Shown: positions 32,532-40,646 of the stretch, one piece after another
How positions within the stretch are numbered: the first letter of the stretch is position 1
Layout: the number at the start of each line of letters is the position of its first letter
Source of the DNA: Bacteroidetes oral taxon 274 str. F0058
GTDB taxonomy: Bacteria > Bacteroidota > Bacteroidia > Bacteroidales > Paludibacteraceae
NCBI GenBank assembly: GCA_000163695.1
Contig: GG774889.1
Coordinates: 874,515 to 938,514 of the forward strand
Length of the DNA stretch: 64,000 nucleotides
Direction: 5' to 3'
Position numbers and translations under genes: made by a program
Notes under the pieces: model-generated
Databases searched by the model: none
Told to the model about the DNA's origin: nothing
The model's input: the letters and a program-made list of their open reading frames with translations, nothing else

Positions 32532-33204
32532 ATTATTTTTTGCATTTATCCAATTGGTGGTGTTAAACGCACAGAATACAGGGATAGAGAATATCAAATA
32601 TGTTTATAATTCTATTGATAAGAATTATATTGTCGAAAATGCATATAGACGTGAACTTTATACAAGTCTTGGAATAGATACTATTATAGATTTTTATAGA
32701 GATTCCTCTACGATAATACTCGTTCCGACTTTCGACAAAAAAAACATACTCAACTACTCTTTTGACAAGGATGTCTGCGATTTTATGTTCGTAAAACCTT
32801 CTAATGTAGAGCTTGTTTATTGTAATACTCTGAAAAATATAGTAGTAGCGTTATCTGAAAATATGAGTTTTTATGGACTTGCATATAGGATATACTATTA
32901 TCCTACCACACCTGCGGATAGTATATTGAGTAAACGCTACAATGCTTTTAGCGAGAAAATAATCAGGGACTTGTCTGAAATTAAAAAGTTTGAACCGGAT
33001 GTTATATTATTAGCGTCTCCATATTTTCAAGACTATAAGAATAGAGAAAACACCAATTATCTATTACTATTCTCCGATAGAATATACATTTATCGTACAT
33101 ATTATAAAGATTTGATAGAGATAAATGAATATGTAAGAAGACACTACAAGAAACCTAAAAAGTTTGTAGATTGGGTAATGAATGTTCTTTATGCATTCAA
33201 ATGA
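32512..33204 (+). CDS. secreted family D protein, copy 1
   Basis: 230 residues from ATG 32512 (MKKSILLLFFAFIQLVVLNAQ, signal peptide). An upstream in-frame ATG at 32485 lies in the repeated leader. The mature part has NTGIENIKYVYNSIDK, IDFYRDSSTIILVPTFDKK, YSFDKDVCDFM, ELVYCNTLKNIVVAL, and a C-terminal YLLLFSDRIYIYRTYYKDLI with a basic tail. It is one of three intact paralogs. Compared with copies 2 and 3 it differs over the middle (YYYPTTPADSILSKRY). Unknown function; predicted periplasmic or secreted. Confidence 0.65.
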   Translation: MKKSILLLFFAFIQLVVLNAQNTGIENIKYVYNSIDKNYIVENAYRRELYTSLGIDTIIDFYRDSSTIILVPTFDKKNILNYSFDKDVCDFMFVKPSNVELVYCNTLKNIVVALSENMSFYGLAYRIYYYPTTPADSILSKRYNAFSEKIIRDLSEIKKFEPDVILLASPYFQDYKNRENTNYLLLFSDRIYIYRTYYKDLIEINEYVRRHYKKPKKFVDWVMNVLYAFK

Positions 33205-33288
33205 ATACTTTTTTGATAGAGATAGTTTTGTGAAAAAAATAATTGGTTCAAGATAACTTTACGAAAGAATTATCTTTGTAAAGAGATT

Positions 33289-33342
33289 ATGAGAAAATAC
33301 ATTTTTATTAGCTTGTTATTGGTTATATGTGTCATTAATTAA
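33289..33342 (+). pseudogene. leader-only stump of a family B lipoprotein
   Basis: ATG 33289 reads MRKYIFISLLLVICVIN and stop. It matches the first 17 residues of family B (MRNYIFISLLLVMCIVN) and stops just before the lipobox Ser-Cys. An identical stump is at 34179. Confidence 0.7.
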
Positions 33343-33376
33343 TATTTAAATAGTTAACAAACCAAATATATTTTGT

Positions 33377-34030
33377 ATGAAAAAGTCAATACTATTATTT
33401 TTCGCATTTATCCAATTGACAGTGTTAAACGCACAGAATACGGGGATAGCAAATATAAAAGAGTACTATCATTCGATTAATAAGAGCGAGATAATTGAAA
33501 ATTCTTGGGGAGTAGAGCGATTGAAAAACGATGGTATAGATACGGTTATAGATTTATATCGAGATTCTTCATTGATAATACTTACTCCAAAGTTTGATAA
33601 AAAAACTATAACTAACTATTCGTTTGACAAGGATATATGTGATTTTTTATCGATAGATACCTTAGCCACAGAACTCGTTTATTGTAATGCTCAAAAAAAT
33701 GTAATAGCGACTTTGGGTAAAGAAGTGGGAACAACAAGATATTTATCCACCTCTCTCGGTTTTGTCTCTAATGGGATAAAAAGAACAATTCAATTTTTAT
33801 CGGAAATACAGCAACTTAAACCCGATATTATCTTTTATCCAACCAAATATTTCGCAGATTATAAAATGAAACACGGTAATAAAAATTACCTTTTGCTATT
33901 TGGCGATAAGATTTATGTTTATCGTACTTACTATAAGGATTTAATAGAACTAAATGAATTCACAAAGAAGCATTATAAAAAGGCTCAAAAACTAATAAAA
34001 AAGGTAGAGCTTTCGGGGTATTTTAGATAG
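33377..34030 (+). CDS. secreted family D protein, copy 2
   Basis: A 217-residue protein with signal peptide KKSILLFFAFIQLTVLNAQ. The mature part has NIKEYYHSINKSEIIENSWG, DTVIDLYRDSSLIILTPKFD, NYSFDKDICDFLSID, a variable middle (RYLSTSLGFVSNGIK), and YLLLFGDKIYVYRTYYKDLI. It is nearly identical to copy 3 except for that middle segment and the signal peptide core. It forms, with its upstream leader and the family B stump, an 889-base tandem unit. Confidence 0.65.
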   Translation: MKKSILLFFAFIQLTVLNAQNTGIANIKEYYHSINKSEIIENSWGVERLKNDGIDTVIDLYRDSSLIILTPKFDKKTITNYSFDKDICDFLSIDTLATELVYCNAQKNVIATLGKEVGTTRYLSTSLGFVSNGIKRTIQFLSEIQQLKPDIIFYPTKYFADYKMKHGNKNYLLLFGDKIYVYRTYYKDLIELNEFTKKHYKKAQKLIKKVELSGYFR

Positions 34031-34178
34031 TATGTAACAAAAAGGAGAATAACGTGTAATTTGCCTCTGAATGAAACCGAAGGTATACCGTTCAATAGAA
34101 TTTTTGATAGAGATAGTTTTGCAAAAAAATAATATGTTCAAGATAAATTTACGAAAGAATTAGCTTTGTAAAGAGATT

Positions 34179-34232
34179 ATGAGAAAATACATTTTTATTA
34201 GCTTGTTATTGGTTATATGTGTCATTAATTAA
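34179..34232 (+). pseudogene. second leader-only stump of a family B lipoprotein
   Basis: Same sequence as at 33289, carried along by the 889-base tandem duplication that also duplicated the family D gene. Confidence 0.7.
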
Positions 34233-34265
34233 TATTTAAATAGTTAACAACCAAATATATTTTAT

Positions 34266-34919
34266 ATGAAAAAGTCAATACTATTATTTTTTGCATTTAT
34301 CCAATTGGTGGTATTAAACGCACAGAATACGGGGATAGCAAATATAAAAGAATACTATCATTCGATTAATAAGAGCGAGATAATTGGAAATTCTTGGGGA
34401 GTAGAGCGATTGAAAAACGATGGTATAGATACGGTTATAGATTTATATCGAGATTCTTCATTGATAATACTTACTCCAAAGTTTGATAAAAAAACTATAA
34501 CCAACTATTCGTTTGACAAGGATATATGCGATTTTTTATCGGTAGATACCTTAGCCACAGAACTTGTTTATTCTAATGCTCAAAAAAATATAATAGCGAC
34601 CTTAGGTAAAGGAGTGGGAACAACAAGGTATTTATATCCTTTTTCAAGTCTTGCTCTTAACATGATAGAAGAAACAATTCAATTTTTATCGGAAATACAG
34701 CAACTAAAACCCGATATTATCTTTTATCCAACCAAATATTTTGCAGATTATAAAATGAAACACGGTAATAAAAATTACCTTTTGCTATTTGGCGATAAGA
34801 TGTATGTTTATCGTACTTACTATAAGGATTTAACAGAACTAAATGAATTCACAAAGAAGCATTATAAAAAGGCTCAAAAACTAATAAAAAAGGTAGAGCT
34901 TTCGGGGTATTTTAGATAG
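34266..34919 (+). CDS. secreted family D protein, copy 3
   Basis: 217 residues, a tandem duplicate of copy 2 at an offset of 889 bases, with the same signal peptide, NIKEYYHSINKSEIIGNSWG, and C-terminal half. The only dense block of difference is the middle (RYLYPFSSLALNMIEETIQ here), where copy 2 has a different segment. Such a localised difference in otherwise identical copies suggests a variable, perhaps partner-binding, part. The island's last intact gene; the next gene to the right (35157) is GC-richer. Confidence 0.65.
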   Translation: MKKSILLFFAFIQLVVLNAQNTGIANIKEYYHSINKSEIIGNSWGVERLKNDGIDTVIDLYRDSSLIILTPKFDKKTITNYSFDKDICDFLSVDTLATELVYSNAQKNIIATLGKGVGTTRYLYPFSSLALNMIEETIQFLSEIQQLKPDIIFYPTKYFADYKMKHGNKNYLLLFGDKMYVYRTYYKDLTELNEFTKKHYKKAQKLIKKVELSGYFR

Positions 34920-35045
34920 TAGTAACAAAAAGGAGAATAACGTGTAATTTGCCTCTTAATGAAACCGAAAGTACACCGTTCAATAGAATTTTTGATAGAG
35001 ATAGTTTTGCGAGGGAATATATCTTTTTGAGAATATTAGTTAACA

Positions 35046-35077
35046 CTTGTATAAATAAAATTTTATATCTAACTTTG
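35046..35077 (+). promoter_or_regulatory. promoter of the 35157 gene
   Basis: The -7 box TAACTTTG (35070-35077) has CTTG (35046-35049) 20 bases upstream. It lies 80 bases before the ATG. Confidence 0.55.
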
Positions 35078-35156
35078 TGCCCGAAATTTAATAAATTTAA
35101 CCTAATATCTGAGGGTAAGAATTTGTAATCAGTAACACTATAAAATCAATAATTGT

Positions 35157-36254
35157 ATGAAAAAAGTTAATGTCTCGATTGTTGTAATTGTGCTTGTTTG
35201 CCTGTGTTGTGCCTCCTGCTCGCCTAAGGTAATGACGACTGTTCTGAAGACTTATCCTGCTTTGCCCGATACGGCATACGTAGCCGTATACGAGGATAGC
35301 AACAATGTCCCTGCCTCTGCCGAACCTCTGGGTAAAGTGTCTGTCGTGGACAATATGTTCTCTACACGCGGTAGCTACCAACAGGTTGTAAATATGGCTA
35401 CTGCCAAGACACGGGCAGTTGGCGGCAACGGATTCCTGATAACGCAACACATTTCCCCTTCGGCTTTCGGTAGCAGCATTCACCAAATATCGGGTACTAT
35501 GCTGAGGATAGACACGTTGGATATCGCTGTGGTTTCTGACGGCGATACAGCACGCAGGGCACAGTATGCGGCAGATATAGACCGTATGGCAGATACCCCG
35601 CGAAAGCCCAATTATGTAACTTACAGCGACACCTCGTCATACAACCGTCCTGCTTTGGGTAATACCGTTGCGGTAAACATCGGTTACGGCACTATAATTG
35701 GAAGTACTGCAGGTTTGCAAGGAGCAGAGCGAGAGGTAGCAAGAAAATTATTTAACGGAACCAATTGGGATGTGCGTTTTATTTTGCAGTCGAAACGAAG
35801 AATGGGCGGCGTAGGATTTATTTACTCCCAATATTGTTCGGGGCTGCCGGGTGATAAGGTAATAAATAGAAACACTTACAATAGCGTTATCATACGGAGT
35901 TTTATGGTAGATTGGGTATTCAGAGGGCACTTCGCTCCCAAATGGATTTTTGCCTCATACCTCGGAGCAGGCTATATGGGTTTTAGGCAGAATCTCGAGA
36001 GTATATACGATACCAATTCACGAGGTTCTGTCTGGGGAGCTACAGTGGGGTTTCACTTTGGCGTGGGAGTCGACTATCGTTTCTCGAAACACTTCGGTAT
36101 AGGAGCAGACCTTTCGGTACTTAACGGAAAGATAATGAAATTGAATTACGACAATGCTGTGCCCAATAACCCCGAAATGTTGAAAAATAACGGTAATCTA
36201 AATATCAATATCTCACGAATAAATATTGTCACCGGCGTACGGTATTATTTCTAA
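35157..36254 (+). CDS. outer-membrane lipoprotein with C-terminal beta barrel
   Basis: A 365-residue protein with a lipobox (CCASC, cysteine about residue 21). The N-terminal part (about 22-125) is a small domain with TYPALPDTAYVAVYEDSNNV and KTRAVGGNGFLITQHI, resembling periplasmic lipoprotein domains that bind or anchor. The rest (about 155-365) has alternating hydrophobic strands and ends in INIVTGVRYYF, a terminal aromatic typical of outer-membrane barrels. No family is recognised with confidence. Base composition is closer to the core than to the island. Confidence 0.6.
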   Translation: MKKVNVSIVVIVLVCLCCASCSPKVMTTVLKTYPALPDTAYVAVYEDSNNVPASAEPLGKVSVVDNMFSTRGSYQQVVNMATAKTRAVGGNGFLITQHISPSAFGSSIHQISGTMLRIDTLDIAVVSDGDTARRAQYAADIDRMADTPRKPNYVTYSDTSSYNRPALGNTVAVNIGYGTIIGSTAGLQGAEREVARKLFNGTNWDVRFILQSKRRMGGVGFIYSQYCSGLPGDKVINRNTYNSVIIRSFMVDWVFRGHFAPKWIFASYLGAGYMGFRQNLESIYDTNSRGSVWGATVGFHFGVGVDYRFSKHFGIGADLSVLNGKIMKLNYDNAVPNNPEMLKNNGNLNINISRINIVTGVRYYF

Positions 36255-36301
36255 TGGATAAAATATATTTTTGTTATCATGTCTAAGAAAGTTGCAATAA
36301 T

Positions 36302-37471
36302 ATGAAAAGGTTAGGTTTGATTGTGTCTTTGTTGGTGGTCGTCAATGTTTTTCTTAGGGGACAAAACTTTGACAGCCTTATGGTTAAGAAACATCTGGAT
36401 TGCGAAGATATATCGTATAACAGTGCTTTGATATTCGAACGCTACTATAACGAGAATAAGTTGGATTCCGCTCATAGTATATTGAAATATTGGCAGGACA
36501 AATGCGGGCTTAGTGAGCCTGTACAACGAGCAAAGATATTATTGGCTATTAGAGAGAATAATTTTAACGATTCGTTGTTGGCTCAGAAAGCTATGAATAT
36601 GATATTTAATTATCAGAATCGTATGAATGTATATAAATCAGGGAATAATAATCTTTATGATAATGCCGAAAAGTATTACTACGGCTATGTCCCTATCGGG
36701 AAAGAATACGATACGTTTACAGGTAAAGCTTTCTCCGAATTGCGTGCGAATTATTCGGAAGACAGGGTAGAAAATCTACTATGCCAATTCTATACCGATG
36801 CCTCCGATACTATCTATACAAAGCTGCAGACACAGGTATTCAAAAACACTCGGTTATCAAAAGAATATTACGACATTGTCAACTATTACTCTAATAGTCT
36901 TACAAGTTATATTAATTTTGTTTCCGGGATATGGATACCTACCGGTAAACTTAGTATTATCGGAGTTCATCCTGAAATCGGTATCATTTTTGGGGGTAAA
37001 TACAAAAAATTCGCGTATGATATTGACTTGGGTGTTAGGATATTAAATAGCCCTAATCGCTATTTGGCAAAAAGACCCGAAACAGGAGTGTATGAGTATA
37101 CAAACAAATTTTTTGGAGCATATATTGGTTTTGTCCTTCTTAGAGATATTTTTGTGGATAGGTATAATGAAATTAAGTTGCTTGCCGGAGTAGCATTTGA
37201 TGGTTTTGATGCCTTAGATAAGGATAATGACTTGAAACTGGAGTCGGTCTCGGCTGTCAGCTATAATTTTAATTTTGGACTTTCTTATAAACGTTTTATC
37301 ACAGATGGTTTTTTTCTTGAGTTTCGGGCAAAATATAATATTGTAGATTATACATTGAACAAAAAGATTGACCTTACGGGAAATGCCATATCTCTCCAGA
37401 TTATAACGGGGATAATTGATCCCACAAATCGTAGAATACTGAAACGTTTGAAGTACAAATACGGTAAATAA
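36302..37471 (+). CDS. uncharacterised secreted protein with probable beta-barrel C terminus
   Basis: A 389-residue protein with an N-terminal signal peptide (about 1-19, VNVFLRGQ). Residues about 20-195 are helical with Asn/Tyr-rich stretches. From about 205 the sequence alternates as barrel strands (YINFVSGIWIPTGKLSIIG, FLEFRAKYNIVDYTL). No family recognised. It follows the barrel lipoprotein at 35157 by 48 bases on the same strand and may form a functional pair with it. Composition is intermediate between island and core. Confidence 0.55.
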   Translation: MKRLGLIVSLLVVVNVFLRGQNFDSLMVKKHLDCEDISYNSALIFERYYNENKLDSAHSILKYWQDKCGLSEPVQRAKILLAIRENNFNDSLLAQKAMNMIFNYQNRMNVYKSGNNNLYDNAEKYYYGYVPIGKEYDTFTGKAFSELRANYSEDRVENLLCQFYTDASDTIYTKLQTQVFKNTRLSKEYYDIVNYYSNSLTSYINFVSGIWIPTGKLSIIGVHPEIGIIFGGKYKKFAYDIDLGVRILNSPNRYLAKRPETGVYEYTNKFFGAYIGFVLLRDIFVDRYNEIKLLAGVAFDGFDALDKDNDLKLESVSAVSYNFNFGLSYKRFITDGFFLEFRAKYNIVDYTLNKKIDLTGNAISLQIITGIIDPTNRRILKRLKYKYGK

Positions 37472-37520
37472 CTCCAATATTGTGCCGTATGTATTGTATG
37501 GCAGACCGAAATTATTTTTG

Positions 37521-37528
37521 TATCTTTG
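37521..37528 (+). promoter_or_regulatory. -7 box of the PurL-half gene
   Basis: TATCTTTG fits TAnnTTTG, 25 bases before the ATG at 37554. The reading frame upstream of that ATG runs through this promoter, which supports the internal start. Confidence 0.55.
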
Positions 37529-37553
37529 CCCTCGCTCTAAAAGTAGTTGTAAT

Positions 37554-38576
37554 ATGGATTTAAGAGAAAAATTGATAAGTAACCTGCAACGTAACAATGT
37601 GTTGAGCCAAAAGGGATTAATAGAGATGTTCGACTCTACCATCGGTCGTTCGACAGTATTGATGCCTTTCGGCGGCAAGACGCAGCGTTCCGAAACGCAG
37701 GTGTCGGTACAGAAACTGCCTGTGGGTAACCACTTTACCAATACCGCTTCGATAATGGCTTATGGCTATAACCCCGATATTTCGTCTTGGAGTCCGTATC
37801 ACGGAGCACAGTATGCTGTTGTCGAGGCTATTACTAAGATAGTCGCTGCCGGTGGCAGATACAACAAAATCCGTTTTTCGTTTCAGGAATATTTCGAAAA
37901 AATGACCGAAAACCCTTTCTCGTGGGGTAAACCTACTGCCGCTCTGCTCGGTGCTCTGCAGATGCAGCACGACTTCTGCCTGCCCGCAATCGGCGGCAAA
38001 GACTCTATGAGCGGTACGTTCGGAGATATCAACGTCCCTCCGATGCTTATGGCATTCGGTATCACCACTGTAGATGCGGGTAATGTCATCTCTACCGACT
38101 TCAAACGATTGGGGAACTATGTGTATCTAATAAAACATACTCATAATCACGATTATACGCCAAACGTAGAGCAACTCAAACAAAATTACGATTTTATTGC
38201 GGACAGTATCGAAAATAAGAGCATCATCTCTGCTTTTGCCGTCGGTTTCGGCGGTGTGGCTGAGGCTATCTGCAAAATGTCTTTTGGCAACGAACTTGGT
38301 GTAGAGCTGATGTTCTCGGAAAGAGACGATTATCCGTTGGAGAAGTTCGAAGAGGAGTTGTTTTATCTGTCGTATGGCTCTGTCGTGGTCGAAAGCACCG
38401 CGATGCTGAATTTCCCCAATGCCGTATATCTTGGTCATATAGTCGACGATAAGTCTATTATGGTTGTCTCCAAGCAGCCGGACAATGCCACGCATCTGAT
38501 AGCAAGTTGTTCGTTAGATGAGTTGTACGAAGCCAATACCGAAAAATTTGCACAAATATATCCAACGAAAAAATAG
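37554..38576 (+). CDS. purL: free-standing second synthase half of phosphoribosylformylglycinamidine synthase (PurL fragment)
   Basis: The start is taken at ATG 37554 (MDLREKLISNLQ), after a -7 box. The product is 340 residues. It aligns by eye with the second AIR-synthase-like half of large PurL (1230-1290 residues): LSQKGLIEMFDSTIG, VLMPFGGKTQ, SIMAYGYNPDISSWSPYHGA, FQEYFEKM, AIGGKDSMSGTFGDINVPP, and AVGFGGVAEAICKMSFGN. Missing are the N-terminal domain, the first synthase half with the ATP site, and the C-terminal glutaminase. Both ends look natural (own promoter and start; glycosyltransferase gene follows five bases later), so it is not a window or frame artefact. Whether it is active, part of a split enzyme, or a relic cannot be told here. 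Confidence 0.8.
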   Translation: MDLREKLISNLQRNNVLSQKGLIEMFDSTIGRSTVLMPFGGKTQRSETQVSVQKLPVGNHFTNTASIMAYGYNPDISSWSPYHGAQYAVVEAITKIVAAGGRYNKIRFSFQEYFEKMTENPFSWGKPTAALLGALQMQHDFCLPAIGGKDSMSGTFGDINVPPMLMAFGITTVDAGNVISTDFKRLGNYVYLIKHTHNHDYTPNVEQLKQNYDFIADSIENKSIISAFAVGFGGVAEAICKMSFGNELGVELMFSERDDYPLEKFEEELFYLSYGSVVVESTAMLNFPNAVYLGHIVDDKSIMVVSKQPDNATHLIASCSLDELYEANTEKFAQIYPTKK

Positions 38577-38581
38577 GCATT

Positions 38582-39577
38582 ATGCAACCGAAAATTTCTG
38601 TTTTGGTGCCGTTCTATAATTGTGAAAAATATATTGCCGAATGTATAGATAGTATTGCGAAACAGAGTTTTACCGATTACGAAATTATATTTCTCGACGA
38701 CGGCTCTACCGACAAGAGTGCGGAGATAGTCGCACAAACCGTTGCCAGATATAGCGGTCTGTTGTTCAGCACGCTACGTAACTCTCGAAATCAGGGTATC
38801 GCCTATTGCCGCAATCGCCTTCTCGACAGTGCCACAGGGCAATACATATTGTTTGTGGACGCAGACGACCGCATAGAACCCGATATGCTCGACACTCTTT
38901 ATCAAACGGCAATAAGCGAGGGGGCAGATATTACGGTCTCCGACCTGTTTTATGAGTTGCCTACGCAGACTATTGTTGCTGTCGACTCTGTGGCAGCGAC
39001 ACAAGCCGACAACCTCAGGCAGGCGATAGAGCAAAAGATTGTTTATACCGGATTATGGAACAAGCTGATATTGAGCAAACTTATAAAGCAGCCCGAGTGT
39101 CGCTTCGCCGAAGGACTCAATATGTCGGAAGACCGTCTGGTGGTAATAAAACTCTACTATTTTGCCTCGAAGATAGCAAAGGTAGATAAGCCTCTGTATC
39201 ACTACAATCGTACGAATATGCAATCCATTACTTATCGCAAGACAGAGTATCATTACTGTCAGTCTATTCTTTTCTGGCAGCTGTTGGACGAATTTCTGAT
39301 AAAATACAATCTGTATGATACTTATCGTCAGTCTGTCGAATACTCGAAGGTGGAGAATAAAGTATTGCTTATGCAACAGGCGGTCTCGCTTAGGCTGTAC
39401 CGCAAATATTCGTCGATGTTCGCCGATATCCAGAGCCGATTTATAGGCGTTTTCCCATATAGAAGTCAGAATCTTACACTATATCTTGCTTGCCGCCGCT
39501 TACTGTTTGGAGCTTATGTTATAAATCTTCTCTTAAGGTTTAAAATATTTATAAACAATATATTATGTCGAAAATAA
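38582..39577 (+). CDS. glycosyltransferase family 2 protein
   Basis: A 331-residue protein. The N terminus ISVLVPFYNCEKYIAECIDS, then IIFLDDGSTDKSAEI, then the DXD-type LFVDADDRIEPDML, are the GT-A fold hallmarks. SEDRLVVIKLYYFA follows as the acceptor region. It transfers a sugar from a nucleotide-sugar, probably onto a surface polysaccharide or lipid. The acceptor is unknown. It starts five bases after the PurL-half gene and overlaps the next gene by 13 bases. Confidence 0.9.
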   Translation: MQPKISVLVPFYNCEKYIAECIDSIAKQSFTDYEIIFLDDGSTDKSAEIVAQTVARYSGLLFSTLRNSRNQGIAYCRNRLLDSATGQYILFVDADDRIEPDMLDTLYQTAISEGADITVSDLFYELPTQTIVAVDSVAATQADNLRQAIEQKIVYTGLWNKLILSKLIKQPECRFAEGLNMSEDRLVVIKLYYFASKIAKVDKPLYHYNRTNMQSITYRKTEYHYCQSILFWQLLDEFLIKYNLYDTYRQSVEYSKVENKVLLMQQAVSLRLYRKYSSMFADIQSRFIGVFPYRSQNLTLYLACRRLLFGAYVINLLLRFKIFINNILCRK

Positions 39578-40446
39578 CTGCCATTGCCTTCAAAACAATA
39601 TGTATACAGATATTATTTGCAATATTTGTGCAAAATGCTGTTGCTCAGACATATATTCCTGTGTCGAAGGATAGTGTGGAGGCTTCTTGCAATGTCGCCT
39701 CGGCAAATCGTCCGTATACAGTCAGTTCGTGGGTTGTCTCTTATGGTGATATGTATCTGAGAGATACCTATTTGTCGAATCTTCGTTATTTGGGTTGGAA
39801 TGTCGGATTGGATGTTCTTCATACAGGTTTTTTCAGAGATAGGCAGGGGACGACGCCCATATATTGGAAAAACATAAACACCATAACATACGGTAATACT
39901 ATCAATGTACCTGCTACGGCAGCGATTACATACTACTCGGGTGAGTTTGGATTTGGAGTGGGGTACAGCCGTCTATTACGACAGTTCGATATAAGAGCGG
40001 GTGGATACGCCTCACTACTGCTTGGAATGAAAACCAACAGTCGGAATATCAACAATATAGTATCTGCCGATGCTGCACTTAATCTTCGGCTTGACGTGGA
40101 GATTACATATCGGTTGAGATTCCGAAAAACAGCTCTGTATCTTTCGGATAATCTACAACTCCCGCTCATCGGAGTAATGTTTGTGCCCGAGTACGGAGCT
40201 CTGTATTATAAAACTTCTTTGAACAGTATGGTTGATAATCTGCATTTTAGCTCTCTGCATAACAGAAAAGGTATCCACAACAGATTCGAGGTAAGTTTGG
40301 CTTTTAGCAATGTCATACTGAAACTGCAACACTATATCAACTATCAGTACTGGACTGCCAATGATTTGTATTTTAGTTGTTTACAGCACAATGTGGGTTT
40401 TGGCTTAGTTATGTATCTTCGTAATGTTACCCGAGATTTTCGGTAG
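39565..40446 (+). CDS. outer-membrane barrel protein (DUF3316-like)
   Basis: A 293-residue protein with a signal peptide (about 1-27, QNAVAQ). The mature part begins with NRPYTVSSWVVSYGDMYLRD and LRYLGWNVGLDVLHTGFFRD, then alternating strands (GEFGFGVGYSRLLRQFDIRA) with a final stretch NVGFGLVMYLRNV. This pattern matches what I recall of the DUF3316 family. It overlaps the glycosyltransferase gene by 13 bases, so the two are co-transcribed. The frame ends 58 bases before a strong palindrome. Confidence 0.6.
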   Translation: MSKITAIAFKTICIQILFAIFVQNAVAQTYIPVSKDSVEASCNVASANRPYTVSSWVVSYGDMYLRDTYLSNLRYLGWNVGLDVLHTGFFRDRQGTTPIYWKNINTITYGNTINVPATAAITYYSGEFGFGVGYSRLLRQFDIRAGGYASLLLGMKTNSRNINNIVSADAALNLRLDVEITYRLRFRKTALYLSDNLQLPLIGVMFVPEYGALYYKTSLNSMVDNLHFSSLHNRKGIHNRFEVSLAFSNVILKLQHYINYQYWTANDLYFSCLQHNVGFGLVMYLRNVTRDFR

Positions 40447-40477
40447 TTATTACAGTTGATTTTTCTTAGCAATAAAA

Positions 40478-40646
40478 ATTAGGCTCAAGATAGGTTAAGT
40501 AAAAAAATTACTCATTGTTTAATTCCTTGTTAAACAATGAGTAATTTCTTCGTTCTAAAATGTGCGTTACTTTTATGTAGCTTTTTCTCTTTTATTCAAA
40601 ATGGCTTACGAAGAACCCCCTTCGTAAAAGTTATCTTGAACCTAAT
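40478..40646. repeat. 169-base element with 15-base inverted termini
   Basis: ATTAGGCTCAAGATA at 40478 and TATCTTGAACCTAAT at 40632-40646 are inverted repeats with one mismatch. Inside are the 18-bp palindrome at 40505-40547 and a smaller hairpin (TTACGAAG/CTTCGTAA, 40606-40613 with 40620-40627). No target-site duplication is obvious. The right terminus plus adjoining bases resembles sequence before the family B stumps (33243, 34133). Confidence 0.4.
40505..40547. terminator. bidirectional terminator, perfect 18-bp stem
   Basis: 40505-40522 and 40530-40547 are perfectly complementary around a 7-base loop (TTCCTTG). Each side has A/T runs. It separates the convergent barrel gene (+) and FGE-like lipoprotein gene (-). 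Confidence 0.7.

Noticed and set aside
22300..35000. CRISPR array in the repeat-rich island
   Set aside because: Repeats are gene-length paralogs, leaders or single pairs, not short regularly spaced repeats with unique spacers; no cas-like gene is near.
22300..35000. Insertion sequence or integrative element
   Set aside because: No transposase, integrase, relaxase or flanking tRNA attachment site is visible, and no target duplications were found by eye.
37482..37553. Earlier start of the PurL-half gene
   Set aside because: The extra 24 codons run through the -7 box at 37521-37528 and read as non-PurL sequence.
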